Below, piece by piece: positions 1-10,889 of a DNA stretch of 64,000 bases. The stretch comes from Mixophyes australis (Eukaryota > Chordata > Amphibia > Anura > Limnodynastidae): NCBI GenBank assembly GCA_036250195.1, contig JAVHZZ010000001.1, positions 377,562,707 through 377,626,706 of the forward strand, read 5' to 3'. Under the pieces are notes generated by a model. The model saw nothing but the letters and a program-made list of their open reading frames with translations, ran no database searches and was not told the origin of the DNA. The position numbers and the translations under genes are program-made. How positions within the stretch are numbered: position 1 is the first letter of the stretch; each line of letters opens with the position of its first letter.

Positions 1-190
1 CTTACTAGTAGGTTAATTGGCTGCTATCAAAATTGACCTTAGAGAGAGAGAGAGAGACTGTGTGTGTGTGTTAGGGAATTTAAACTGTAAGCTCCAATGG
101 GGCAGGGACTGATGTGAATGAGTTCTCTGTACAGCGCTGCGGAAATAGTGGCGCTATGTAAGTAACTGATGATGATGATTAGCTTAGATA
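1..190 (+). mobile_element. V-SINE, 3' part (runs in from outside the window)
   Basis: The segment from the 'ggttaattggctgc' core through an (AG)n/(TG)n patch to 'gcgctgcggaaatagtggcg' and a GATGAT tail matches the 3' half of the SINEs at 58381-58726 and 45674-46028, which are in the opposite orientation. The tRNA-like head and most of the central domain lie outside the window. The 3' tail resembles the L2 tails at 48332-48485 and 51166-51238. Confidence 0.8.
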
Positions 191-867
191 CTTTGTAAGT
201 GTCTTTTCCCATGCAGCAAGCTAACAGGGGGCTCCTGCAGTAAGAGCAATCAAACCAGAGTAGCTGAGCGAACTCCTTTTTAAAAGGAAGGTGGGAGTGG
301 CACCTGCCCATCAAGCCAGGGCTGTGGGAGGAGTATCAAGTATAAAAACCTGCATGTTTACATTGTTCAGTGTGACTGATGTTGGAAAAATTGTTCGGTG
401 TCTAGAGAGCTGGTCTCTGTTTATTTAGTGTTTAAGGTCACAAGAAACTGCATGGAATATTTATGTTGTCAAGTACTTTACCATCCTGATGTTAAAAGAC
501 AACAAGTTGATTGTGCCTGTCTCACCAGAAGTGTGCTCTTGCCACAATATGTATGTATGTATGTATGCATAGATAGATAGATACTTAAATTTTATATGGT
601 ACTCGTGTGTGTGTGTGTATAATATATATACATGCGAGCACCATATACATTTAAGTTGTGGGGGTTTAGCTCAAGGTGGGCTTATTTACATCAAAACAAA
701 GTCTATGTGCAGTCCAACAGTGGCAGTAAATAAACCCTGCTCATCTGAGCTCTAACTAACAGAAAGCAAATCCTCGCTATACAGTGTAGTCTAACAACCT
801 TGGTCACAAGGCAGAATCACAGGTCAGTTCCCAAATCTGCTGATCTATAAGAGATCAGTCCGCAGGT
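191..867. other. no gene seen; unclassified sequence with microsatellites
   Basis: No coding region was recognised. The stretch holds the simple repeats at 549-640 and otherwise unclassified sequence. The short open frames have no recognisable motif. Confidence 0.5.
549..640. repeat. GTAT / GATA and (GT)n/(AT)n microsatellites
   Basis: A run of GTAT units is followed by GATA units (about 549-583). A (GT)n and AT-alternating tract follows at about 605-630. Confidence 0.85.
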
Positions 868-1059
868 CAGTGTTTCCCAAACCCATTCCTCAGGGACCCC
901 TAACAGTGCAGGTTTCCAGGTCACAAGTGAAATAATTATACCACCTGTAGATCTTTCAAAATGTGTCAAGTCAGTAATGAATACACCTGTGCTCCAGCAA
1001 AGAGATATGGAAAAACATGCACTGTTAGGGGTCCTGAGGACTGGATTCGGGAAATATTG
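868..1059. mobile_element. hAT-type MITE (CAGTGTTTC family), copy 1
   Basis: The left end starts CAGTGTTTCCCAAACCC and the right end is its decayed inverted copy. The flanking octamers (ccgcaggt and tcccaggt) agree at 6 of 8 positions, as expected for an old 8-bp hAT target duplication. The internal sequence is the same as the better preserved copy at 23453-23618. There is no coding capacity. Confidence 0.75.
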
Positions 1060-1379
1060 TCCCAGGTGATCTCTAATATAATTAACACCTCCTTTAACAC
1101 AAATGACAAAGTCCTGGGGTAAAATAACCTTACGGCCCCAGCTCTAACTTCATACAATATAGAAAAAAGTGTATGGAAAACACTAAAACGGCCGTAGGGC
1201 ATTTTGGTATACACCACTGCACAAGATAAGTATACATTGTTATATTTTTGCAGCCTATGCAATGCTATATTTTCAATAAATGGTAAAAAAGGAGCAGTGG
1301 TTTCTTGGATTTGCTAGGATGATGTACTTTAAACTGAAATTTGATTATAACATCTTGAGAGAAACGAAATAAACATTTT

Positions 1380-1905
1380 AGGGAACAAAGGAAAATATAG
1401 TCTGGTGCTCTGAAACCAAACAATACATAACACATTTAAAACCTTCCTGAGTCTCCATTTACAAAGTATGCTACAACCTATAAGGGAAGGGGTCTGACTC
1501 CCATAAAACAAATTAGAATCAGTGAAACCAAGGTGCACTCATTTAAATGAATGACATGTGTGCGAGTGAATAAAATCATTTGAGAGAGTGCAGCCAGGAC
1601 AATAACGACCACTCTGTGTGTGCAAACAAAAGAAAATATAGTCTGGTGTTCAGACCCAAACAATGTATGAATCACTGTGTGTCAGCATATACATAAGCAG
1701 GAGAATTTATATAGCTATATTGGGATAAGCTCACCTGCCACTGTTAAGGCATCTCCTGTACATGATTCCTAGCAAGTTTAGCAACAAGTGAACCTAAGGT
1801 TGTCACATTTAAAACTTCCTGAGTCTCCATTTTCAAAGTATGCAGCAACATATAAGGGAAGAGATCTGACTCTCAAAAAACAAATTAGAATCAGTGAAAT
1901 ATGGG
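1380..1905 (+). repeat. local direct duplication, second copy interrupted
   Basis: A segment of about 145 bp at 1386-1530 (from 'aaaatatagtctggtg' through 'aaacaaattagaatcagtg') recurs in two pieces at 1630-1668 and 1805-1900. About 135 bp of unrelated sequence separates the pieces. It is either a tandem duplication followed by an insertion, or two adjacent copies of an unclassified repeat. No coding content. Confidence 0.7.
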
Positions 1906-2171
1906 AATATTTTCCAATATTTAAATTTTTTACCTCATATCAATAAACAAACTTTCACTATCAAAGAAAGTGTTGACTTCCATATTATTATGAAATGGAA
2001 TCTATGAGTATTGTAATAAATGATTAAAGACAAAAACAAAGAGAGCTTATAAAATCTTTTAATAAGCATTTCACATATACCGTTTGAGTTATCAAGATAT
2101 TTATTAATGCATTACTTCATTGTTATTGCTTGAATTTATCAGCGTTATAACCAATGTTAAATGATGACTAA

Positions 2172-2490
2172 GGGCCTGATTCATTAAGGAACTTAGGCAA
2201 GAAATTTCTTACTTAAGTCTCCTGGACAAAACCATGTTACAATACAAGGGGTGAAAATTAGTTTTCTAGTTTGCACATAAGTTAAATACTGACTGTTTTT
2301 TCATGTAGCACACAAATATCAACTTTAAATTGCAGTGTACAAATAAGCTATCAAGTATTTGTGTGCTACAGGAAAAAACAGTCAGTATTTAACTTATGTG
2401 CAAAACAGAAAACTAATTTTCACCCTTCGTTTTAACATGGTTTTGTCCAGGAGACTTAAGTAAGAAACTTCTTGCCTAAGAATTAGGCCC
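2172..2490. mobile_element. foldback MITE, GGGCCTGATTCATTAAGG family, copy 1
   Basis: The two halves are long inverted copies of each other: about 140-bp arms with a short AT-rich centre near 2320-2345. The ends are GGGCCT and AGGCCC. The flanking trinucleotides TAA and TAC fit a decayed 3-bp duplication, which points to PIF/Harbinger. The second copy at 30487-30820 has an exact 3-bp duplication. Confidence 0.8.
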
Positions 2491-2599
2491 TACGTCTGCT
2501 ATTTTCCCCTTGTATAACCGTTGCTACAATCCCTTTCCCTTCCACTCTTTTTCAATACCCCATGAGTTCTTTGGAAAACTTATAAAAATTAATAAGTAA

Positions 2600-2871
2600 A
2601 AAAAATATTTAAATGATGATTATTGTAGATCACTTACTGCTTTGAAGGGCAGGACATTTTCTTGATTTGTTGTGCATGTAATTTAAATTGCACAGTCATG
2701 CAGCCACGTTCTAATCCAGCTTTGAGCATTTCAAAGTTACTTGTTTTACTGCTGTACCTCTTGCTCCAGCTAAAGGGCTAGTCTAAGTCCTTATCAGTAG
2801 TGTTGACAGTCTTGTAAGCATGCTATAACATGTGATTGCAATCGAGAGCAACTGTAAAAATGTGTTTTATG
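2600..2871 (+). repeat. unclassified repeat, left half, split by hAT copy A
   Basis: This sequence continues after the hAT insertion at 6139-6360. The same repeat is found uninterrupted at about 37520-37905 ('caactgtaaaaatg' then 'attctaataaatgtattt'), which makes that locus a related empty site for the insertion. Confidence 0.65.
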
Positions 2872-5800
2872 TAGAGATGTTCACTTACCCTTGTGTTTTG
2901 GTTATGGATTTAGTTTTGGTTTTGGATCTGTATTTTGTTTAGAAAAAATAGCTAAAATACGCTAAAATTACATAATTTTGCTCTTTATTGCTCCTACATT
3001 ATTATTAACACTAATTTCCAGTAATTTCCAGTCAATTTTGAACAGCTCACAGGTCACAATATTATTTTTATCCACTTTCGGACAAAGACTGCAGCGAGCT
3101 GGCTGGATGCGAAAGAGCAACGACACAAGCACATGGCAGTTCGTAGCTCATCTAGGAAACATTGTCACACAGCAGTGGCAGAAAAGAAAAGTGGTGCAAG
3201 ATAGAATTGTTCTGGGCCCTACCACCCACCCTTATGTTGGATCTGAAAAGGATATGCACACTTTAACAAACCAAACACTTCAGTGACAAGGAGTGCCCTT
3301 TTTGTGGCTGAAGTGCTTACAATAGGCTTAAGGCACCTAAGCAAAAAGTGCTGTTAATGAACTCTACTATGGAAAGTCATGCACCGGTGGAAGCAGTTCT
3401 TGCCAGTGATAAGAAAAAGGCCATTGTCATGCCTGGGCATAAGACCAAAAATACACCTCTTATGTGTGGAATTATTTCTACCCAAATCCTGACAACAGTT
3501 TTCTAGTCTTTTGTAGCATTGTAAAGCCACAGTCAGTAGAAGTAGGGACCTTAATCATCTGGGAGCCTCATCCATGTTACACCATTTGAAGTGAGTTCAT
3601 GGAAAGCTCTTGGGAAAATCAGAAACATATGCTAAAAAATAACAACAAGCAGTCCAGCATCTTCTCCCAGCTAGATCTCAGCAATTGCAACCTACACACG
3701 CAACACCTTCATCGTCAATATCCTCACTAGTGATCAGAGTTAGTCCTGCATCCAGGTTGCTAAGGTGAGATGAATCCTCCCCTATCCAGGATTCCTCAGA
3801 AGAATCCTTGAGCGTTAGGCCCGCTGTTGCTGCTCCTGCTGCTGGGGGGGGGTCTTCAACCCAGAAGCAGACCAAGAAGAAGACTACTAGTAGTTTACAA
3901 CAATTGACTGTTAAACAATCCTTGCAAGAGAAAGCAATTATGGCATCTGTCACCCAGTCAAACAGCGGATCACAGGCGCCATGGCGACTATACTAGTATT
4001 AGATCTGCATCCAATATCCACCATTAATGCAGCAGGTTTTAGACAGTTAATTGAGGTCCTGTGTCCCCGTTACCAAATTCCATCTCAACACCATTTTACT
4101 ACACAAGCAATTCCGCACCTGTACCAGGAGGTTACAAAAAAGAAGATTATTGGGCTACAAAATGCCATTCTACCCTCTGTACACTTAACCACAGATATGT
4201 GGACAAGCGGGGACTGGGTAAACTAAAGATTATATGACTGTGATAGCCCACTGGGTTAGCAAATTGCCTTCAGCAACAGGAACAGCAGCAGCATCTAACA
4301 AACAACGCCAGATCTTTCAGAGGCAAGCTACTCTGTGTATCATCTGCTTCACTAAGAGGCATACCGCTGACAACCTGTTTGAAAAACTAAGGGATGTCAT
4401 TGCAACATGGTTTATAGTACTTGGACTCTCCTGAGGATATGTGATTTCTGATAACACCACCAATATTGCTAGAGCATTACAGTAGGAGAAATTCTATCAC
4501 ATTCCCTGTTTTGCTCACACAAGCAACTTGGTGGTACAGAGCTTTTTAAAAAATGACAGTGACATACAGGAGATGCTATCTTTGTTCCAAAGTATTTTGG
4601 GTTCTTTTCAGCATTCTGCAACTGAATGTAGGAGCTGCAAGAAGAATAGAATTTGAGGGGGAATGTACTTTAGTCCAGCGCAGTGGAGAATACTTTCCGT
4701 GGTGTGCACGGTGCTGAAACCACTCGAAGTAGTCACCTGTGAAGACAGTGCAGACACTGTTAGCTTGAGTCAAGTGATTCCCCTAATTATACTTTTTTTA
4801 GAAGCATTTAGAGAAATTGAAGGAGGAAATGAAACAAAGCAAATCTGCTAACTATGTTGGACTTGTAGATCAAGTGCTCTATTTTCTTCGCCAGGATCCA
4901 AGAGTTATCAACATCTTGAAATTGGATCACTACATTTTGACAACTGCTCTTAATCCTAGGTTTAAGACCTATGTCTTTTATTTCTTTCCAACTGATCCAG
5001 ATCTCAAGAGATGCAATGAGCACCTGGTCAGCAAGCTGACAGCTCAAGTGGTACATGACACAACAACGTCTCCTCCTTCAGTTTCTCTGCAACTGCTACT
5101 AGGAAAAAACTTAGCTTTCCCAAGACACCCAGTGATGATGCAGATGAATCAGCACAACATTTTAACATTTGGTCTGGTCTAAAAGAATTGCCCAAAAATT
5201 GTGACAGCTCTGCCATAAAATGAACTACAAATTCCACAAGGAAGGCCATTACCGGCAATTACATCAAAGTACACAGACTTCTGTGATGGTGGATTCCAGC
5301 GGGGATGAATTAGTATTGGTTGAGGATGATGTACACACTGAAGAGGGTGAGGATGAGGTTGAGGATGATGACAGTGTAGATGGCACATGCTGGGATCTAG
5401 CTGAGAGAAGGGAGCTATCTGATGCTGCTATGCTTGTTAATATTTTGGGTAGAAAGGCATGTTGGCAATATTGTGTTTTTCTACAGTAAACTTTCACCTT
5501 TATTAGAGAGGTGTTTTTTTTCTTTAAAAAGGCACAGGCTTTTTTTTCATTGTTGTTTCCCTGACTTAAAACCACTAGGCACTTGCACATACGCTTTAGC
5601 ACAGGGATTAGTATAATCATAACAGACTGGAGAGTGACAAGAACAATGTGACTGAAGACTGGTGAGTGACAAAAACACTGCTACCCCTGTTTCTGTGTGA
5701 CCAATGGCACTATAACTCTGTTGAATGTCACTGGAGCCTTTGAAGAACACTGCCAGCCCTATAGTTTGTCTTTCAGCACTGAAAACTAACACCTCTCCTG

Positions 5801-6138
5801 TTTCTGGGTGAACTATAACTCTGTAGAATGTCACTGAAGACTTTGAAGAACACTGACACCCCTCCTCTTTCTGTTTAAGCTATGACGCTGCCCAAATACA
5901 CTGAAGACTACCAACAAGCCTGCTACCCCTTCTGTGTCCCTCTGTGACATAGTGCAGGATCTCTGTGGAGGGCGGTACTTATAGAATCCAAAACTCGCGA
6001 GATCCGACTATGCGACAATGACGTTTTCCCTCATTTTCAGTTCCGAGGGTGCGCAAAAGTACCGGCTTGGCTTGGTACTCGGATCCGCAAAGTTCGGGTA
6101 CGCTCGGGTTTTACGAAAGCCGAGACCGAGCATCTCTA
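2872..6138 (+). mobile_element. hAT element copy A (BED-finger type, decayed)
   Basis: The element begins TAGAGATG followed by a TTTTGG-rich subterminal region and ends CATCTCTA preceded by a CTCGG-rich subterminal region. The flanks gttttatg and attttatg agree at 7 of 8 positions, so both ends belong to one hAT insertion of 3267 bp. It contains a plus-strand transposase pseudogene (3394-5260). A decayed series of repeats of about 120 bp ('actttgaagaacactg', 'tttctgtgtga') lies at 5640-5960, related to the 121-bp array in copy C. Its two subterminal regions are unrelated to each other, an arrangement shared with copy C. Confidence 0.88.
3394..5260 (+). pseudogene. hAT transposase pseudogene, BED-finger type (copy A)
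   Basis: The protein would have carried out cut-and-paste hAT transposition: a BED zinc finger for DNA binding, an RNase H-like core and a C-terminal dimerisation region. Starting near 3394 the frame reads DKKKAIVMPGHKTK, then a BED-like SYVWNYFYPNPDN segment, but the cysteine pair is disrupted by a frameshift. The tract HHFTTQAIPHLYQEV (about 4090) and the block LTTDMWTSGDWVN (about 4190) follow, then VVCTVLKPLEVVTCE (about 4700) and ANYVGLVDQVL (about 4850). The C-terminal dimerisation block present in copy B (SDRRRRLLP) is missing. The sequence jumps from NILTFGLV near 5180 to MNYKFHKEGHYRQLH near 5220, so that block was deleted. It contains several stops and frameshifts and cannot make an active enzyme. 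Assignment rests on similarity to the copies at 41510-45200 and 40430-47440 and on the hAT-type target duplication. Confidence 0.85.
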
Positions 6139-6360
6139 ATTTTATGTTCAGTTGACATTAACAACATTCTAATAAATGTATTTTATGGGGGAAATGTAAA
6201 AAAAACACTTTTTTTAAACTGTTTTATCACTAATGCATTTAACAGGTGACATTAATTCAATAATTTTCTATTTTCCTATGTGCTCTTTTGCGAATTTATA
6301 ATCCACATAGGTATTGGACGTATCCTACAGCAGCTTGTGTAGTAGAGAACATCAGACCTG
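6139..6360 (+). repeat. unclassified repeat, right half, continues 2600-2871
   Basis: After the hAT target duplication the sequence resumes with 'attctaataaatgtatttta', matching the uninterrupted paralogue at about 37755-37905. Confidence 0.65.
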
Positions 6361-7009
6361 CTGACCATTTCAAAACCACACGTATCTATAGATGGATTCG
6401 GAAATACGCAAATACTGAATAAGTGCATATAATACTGAACGCAGGATGAGCTCAGAATATGTGCCTTGATGAATTTTCTATAATTCTGCATAAATATAAT
6501 AGTAAATGTGTTCAATTCTTCACCTAAGTCATAAAAATTCATAAAGAGAACCCAATAAATTAAACAACACACAATAGGATATATTTTTTCATTTATGCAT
6601 CGCTCAAAATGATACAGATTTAATTTTCATTGTCAGAAAAAGTATGTGAACCTCTAAGATTCTAGAGTCAGGAGTGAAAATCAGTAGGATGACAATCAAT
6701 GGTTGACTCTGCTCCATTTAAAGAACACAAACCTGAGTCTTCACTATAAAAGACTTGACTTTTAAAGATGTATTCTATTCTTTCTTGAACTCTTAGCTGT
6801 ACAGCTTTCAAAAAATTGGGTGTATATAATCAAATTAGTCACCTTAAATGTTAACCAGCACAGTTTGACAAACCTGTACTTTTGGTTGAACCAATCTCCA
6901 AAATATTGATATTCTATATTGGTCTGACCACCATGGTGTGAATTTTATAACTGCAGTTATTTTATTAGTTTTGAAGTTCGCGTTCACTGTTTGTATTTAT
7001 AGACATTAT
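6361..7009. other. no gene seen; AT-rich unclassified sequence
   Basis: No coding motif, terminal repeat or tandem array was recognised in this stretch. Confidence 0.5.
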
Positions 7010-7647
7010 GGGGCACATTTATCATTTATCGGGAAAAACGAGAAATACTTATCAATCTTTATCGCATGGATAAGGATTGATGTATTTCTCAAATTTATGA
7101 AAAATGGAACACAGAAACAGCAGTTCCGAAAAACTGCTGTTTCTGTGATAAAATAAATCACACTTACCCCCCTCTTCGGGACGCGGTGTCTCCAGATCTC
7201 CTACTGGTCCTCTTCGTTCCTCTTCTTCCTTCAATTGGGCCTGTGCAGTTCAAAGAACTGCACATGCGCACAAAGATCCCCGCTGTTGCAGAGAGCGAAT
7301 GGTGAGTGACAGGGAGGGATCATGTGATCCCTCCACACATGCGCTGTCCAGCTCTGCTCTTCGGAGCAGAACTGACAGCATTGGATTCTTTGAATTTTGA
7401 TAATGTACGCCAGCTTTAGCAAGTTCCCAAAAAAATGTTTTTTCGGGACTTGTTAGATTGCAGCCAGAGCAGTCACCATACTTTTGAATGGTGACTGCTC
7501 GCAAAAACGATCAGGAGTGCAAAGCAGCAGATATCCATGATATCTGCTGCGATTGCACCTTTAATAAATTTGTGGAGGGCATATCGGGACCTGATTTCCA
7601 AGGTAAGTGCACGATAGTGTACTACCGTGATTTCTTAAATATGCCCC
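7010..7647. mobile_element. Harbinger-like MITE built from a chain of hairpins
   Basis: The ends are GGGGCACATTTATCA and, inverted, TTAAATATGCCCC. The flanking trinucleotides are TAT and TAA. Between the ends lie at least eight consecutive inverted repeats: 7040-7063/7069-7090, 7110-7125/7132-7147 (16 bp, perfect), 7242-7251/7255-7264, 7313-7322/7325-7334, 7343-7359/7364-7379 (imperfect), 7421-7434/7438-7451, 7467-7479/7488-7500 (13 bp, perfect) and 7524-7535/7539-7550 (12 bp, perfect). No coding region of note. The superfamily call rests on the ends and the near-TWA target site only. Confidence 0.7.
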
Positions 7648-7651
7648 TAAG

Positions 7652-8265
7652 GGTGCTTATGGAGCTAAACTCAGAACTACCTAGACCACTATTCTTAATT
7701 TTTATAGATTCAATCTCATCATGCTCAGTACCAAGGGATTGGTGAATAGCAGATGTGGTGCCATTGTTTAAAATGGGGACGAGATCGCAACCAGGGAATT
7801 ATTGACCTGTAAGTCTAACATCAATAATGGGGAAACTACTGGAAGTTATATTAAGAGATAGTATTCAGGATTACTTGGTGCGCAATAGGATTATTAGTGG
7901 GAATCAGCATAGATTTATGAGGGATAGGTCATGTCAAACTAATCTAATTAGTTTCTATGAGGAAGACAGTGGGAACTTAGACCAGGGCAACACAGTAGAT
8001 GTGGTCTACTTAGATTTTGCAAAGGCCTTTGATACAGTGTCATACAAGAGGTTGGTTTACAAAATAAGGGAACTGGGTCTACAACATTTGTACTCGGATT
8101 GAAAACTGGTTAGAGAATAGGGAAAAGAGAGTTGTGATAAATGGAACATTTTCTAACTGGTCAAAAGTTTTAAGTGGAGTACCTCAAGGTTCCGTGCTGG
8201 GGCCACTGCTTTTTCATATATTTATTAATGACCTTGGTGATGGTTTAGAGAGTAAAGTTACTCCC
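7652..8265 (+). pseudogene. CR1-like LINE reverse transcriptase fragment
   Basis: This is a fragment of the reverse transcriptase of a CR1/L2-clade non-LTR retrotransposon. In frame it reads VPRDW (stop) IADVVPLFKMG, PGNY (stop) PVSLTSIMGKLLE, the RT motif A region VVYLDFAKAFDTV (about 8000-8040) and, after a frameshift near 8085-8130, the motif B region SGVPQGSVLGPLLFHIFIND (about 8175-8235). The sequence stops before the catalytic FADD motif, where unrelated DNA begins. Only the fingers and part of the palm are present, with two stops and one frameshift. The wording of the motifs fits CR1 better than L1. It was probably 3'-truncated by a later insertion or deletion. Confidence 0.88.
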
Positions 8266-8269
8266 AATA

Positions 8270-8565
8270 CTCCCTTACTTGCCCCTCACACACTTGACAA
8301 TTGTAAAATAAAAATAATAACTCTTGCCTCCTCCTGGCTGGCTGGCAAGGTTGCAGTCCAGATGACTGATGTCTAAAGCAGAATGCTGTCCAGTTTTCAC
8401 TGCTGCCCAGGAGCAAACGCAGGATATCTAGAGGGGACGCCCCAAATGTTAGAATTAATAATACAAAACAAAACAACTGGACTTCACTCACTTGTTACAC
8501 ACTGACATGTCCCCTGCTGCCAACCAACTTTTCTCACATATGCCCACTAGCTATTCTCACACCTA
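8270..8565. other. unclassified, possible repeat fragment
   Basis: The sequence after the CR1 break is unrelated to it and contains no recognised motif. Confidence 0.35.
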
Positions 8566-8940
8566 TTCTGACCCTCGTTTTTTTGTAGCCCTCTCCTTCT
8601 TCCCCCTCATTTTTGTGTAGCCCTCTCTTTCTGCCCATCATTTTCTGTAGCCCTCTCTGCCCCTCTCGTTTTTTTGTAGCCCTCTGTTTCTGCACCCTCA
8701 TTTTACTGTTGCCCTCTTTTTCTGCCCCCCCTCGTTTTTTTGTAGCCCTCTCTTTCTGCCACCCTCATTTTTTTGTAGCCCTCTCTTTCTGCCCCCTCAT
8801 TTTTCTGTAGCCCTCTCTTTCTGCCCCCTCGTTCTTTTGTAGCCTTCTCTTTCTGCCCCCCTTATTTTCCAGTATTCCTTTCTTTCTGTCCCCCTCATAT
8901 TTTTGTAGCCCTCTCTTTCTGCACCCCTTCCCCGCTTTCT
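8566..8940 (+). repeat. 32-bp minisatellite, about 11 copies
   Basis: The unit is about 32 bp, of the form 'ttttttgtagccctctcttt' followed by 'ctgccccctca'. Around eleven degenerate copies follow one another. The plus-strand open frame across it is a by-product of the repeat. Confidence 0.9.
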
Positions 8941-9215
8941 GTAGTCTGTACTTACCTTCTATGCTTCTTTTCTCGCTTCTCTGCTTGTTTGATTGATCGC
9001 GGCTCCTCTCATTGGCAGCGTCGTGAAGTCACAATGCTGCCGGAGCCGGAAGCAGGACACACACTAAGATGCGGTGCTGCACTGTAGCAGCACCGCAAAG
9101 AAAACAAATGAAAGAAGACAAGGACTAAATGTTCAAAAGTTTGAAAATCTGTCGAAAAAGGTGCCGGAATGGCGTTCCGGTGTGTTCTATGTCAAAAAAA
9201 GCATTGATTAGTGGT
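8941..9215. other. GC-rich block with hairpins
   Basis: It contains a perfect 10-bp stem with a 6-nt loop (9071-9080/9087-9096) and a 6-bp inverted repeat 'ccggaa...ttccgg' near 9165-9181. It may be part of an unclassified MITE, but no end pair was found. Confidence 0.35.
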
Positions 9216-9289
9216 ATCCTTTTATTAAACTCAATTTATTGTACAATACAATATGTAACCCAACAGACCATAGTCTTATCATCCCTCTC

Positions 9290-9533
9290 CCTTAGATTGT
9301 AAGCTCCCTTGAGCAGGGCTCTCTATCCTCATGTCCTCTGCCTCCTGTTTACTTCTGCCCCATCTTCTCCCCTCTTTTCTCCTTTTCGGCACTCAACTCC
9401 TGCCGCTGTCTCTCTCTTTCTCCCTTGCCTCTAAATCACCACCCTTGCCCAATCCTATAAGTGGCACCCACTCATGTGGGCTCATCCTCCTTTCTTCACT
9501 TCCTGTGGGAGACATTAAGCTGTCCACTCATAT
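9290..9533 (+). mobile_element. L2-like LINE 3' untranslated fragment
   Basis: It starts with the motif 'tgtaagctcccttgagcagg', the same module found after the L2 C-terminal frames at 16393, 35991 and 46269. It is followed by pyrimidine-rich sequence and is interrupted by the hAT MITE at 9542. No coding sequence is retained. Confidence 0.65.
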
Positions 9534-9541
9534 GACTGTGC

Positions 9542-9857
9542 CAGGGGCGGATCTAGAAAAATGCTGTACCCGGGGCGATTTAGGGGGGGGGGGCAATTTA
9601 GGCCCCGCCCCCTTTCTAACATCTTAGGCTGCCGACGGCTGCACACTATGTGCAGGTCCGTCCAGCCGTGACAGGCAGGGACAGTGTGCTGCCCGGCTGC
9701 TCTGATTGTGTTTTAAACACAGTCAGAGCAACCGGGCAGCACACTGTCCCTGCCTGTCACGGCTGGACGGACCTGCACATACTGTGCAGCCGTCGGCAGC
9801 AAGTGTCTGCTAGGGGGGGTGATCGCCCCGATCGCCCCCCCCCTGGATCCGCCACTG
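9542..9857. mobile_element. palindromic hAT MITE (CAGGGGCGGATC family)
   Basis: The ends are CAGGGGCGGATCTAG and its inverted counterpart CTGGATCCGCCACTG. The flanking 8 bp GACTGTGC is identical on both sides (9534-9541 and 9858-9865), which is diagnostic of hAT. Inside, arms of about 86 bp (about 9631-9716 and 9717-9803) are inverted copies with only about three mismatches. Non-autonomous. Confidence 0.92.
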
Positions 9858-9865
9858 GACTGTGC

Positions 9866-10660
9866 TAGCAAGGAATCAGTTAATTTCATCCTTTAAATAG
9901 TAAATAAATAAGTTAAATAACAACGTATTTTGCAAAGTAGGCATAGAAATTATCACAATAATTGCTTTACTGATACTTTCCTGTAGTCCCTGATTTCCTC
10001 AGCTTAAACTGGACATCCTATATTGTGTTACATATGAGATAATCACACATGTATTATCGAAGCATCTTAAATATGACCACAAAAAATTGGCATGAACACA
10101 TCCATATTTCATAACATATTTCTCATTTTGAGTCTAGTTTCATTTAAAACAAAAGTATAGAAATTTTTTTGGGAGCCTAAATCTTACATTTATGAAATAG
10201 GATTATGGTGAAATGATGTGGGCTCAGATGCTGTGGCAATCTACTGTTATGGAAGCAAAGGAGGAATGCCAAGCCCTTTAAAAGCAACGCCAATCTGTAA
10301 GCAAGTCGTACTGGAAAACAGTAGGTATACAGGTCTGAATCAGTATCCTCAGGACAACTTTGTTTCTGATTTAGTATTACAGATGTGAAATCTTCAGTCT
10401 GTTTTTAAAATTACACCATCTGGAAAGTTTTATGGTACTGTGATTACTTCTGTTCCCTTTCTTTTGGTTTTTCTCCAATGGTAAACAACTATTTATTTTT
10501 AGTGTTTCTATGAAACTTGTGGTGTTCTAACCTTTCTATTTTCTGTGTATGCATATATCAGTTTGTTTTCCATTCCCTAAGAAATTATAAATGCAATACA
10601 TATACCTTTCCTGAATTCTCTTTTGCAGTTTAACTTGTGTTATGTTGAGTAACATAACAC
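9866..10660. other. no gene seen; AT-rich unclassified sequence
   Basis: No coding motif or repeat structure was recognised. Confidence 0.5.
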
Positions 10661-10668
10661 ATATAGAG

Positions 10669-10881
10669 CATACTTACCAACTTTATGACGTTGTGTTCCG
10701 GGAGCCTGCCAGGGAAGGTATGCGTGAGGGGGGACAGAGAATCGCGGCATTGTGGACCACATTCTGCCCACTTCACTAGGAAGTGGGCAGAATTCGGGAG
10801 ATTGCCAGACTCTCCCGGGAGTCCGTAAGACTCTCAAAATGCGGGAGTCTCCCGGACATTCCGGGAGAGTTGGCAAGTATG
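10669..10881. mobile_element. MITE, CATACTTACCAACT family, copy 1
   Basis: The ends are CATACTTACCAAC and, inverted, GTTGGCAAGTATG. The flanking 8 bp ATATAGAG is exact on both sides (10661-10668 and 10882-10889). The interior has repeated 'ctcccggga' palindromes. The 8-bp duplication suggests hAT. A longer relative is at 21641-21968. Confidence 0.85.
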
Positions 10882-10889
10882 ATATAGAG

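Noticed and set aside
8613..8810. Open frame of repeated hydrophobic segments
   Set aside because: By-product of the 32-bp minisatellite at 8566-8940.
8566..8940. CRISPR-like array of regular short repeats
   Set aside because: Units are contiguous and degenerate with no unique spacers, in a vertebrate-type context.
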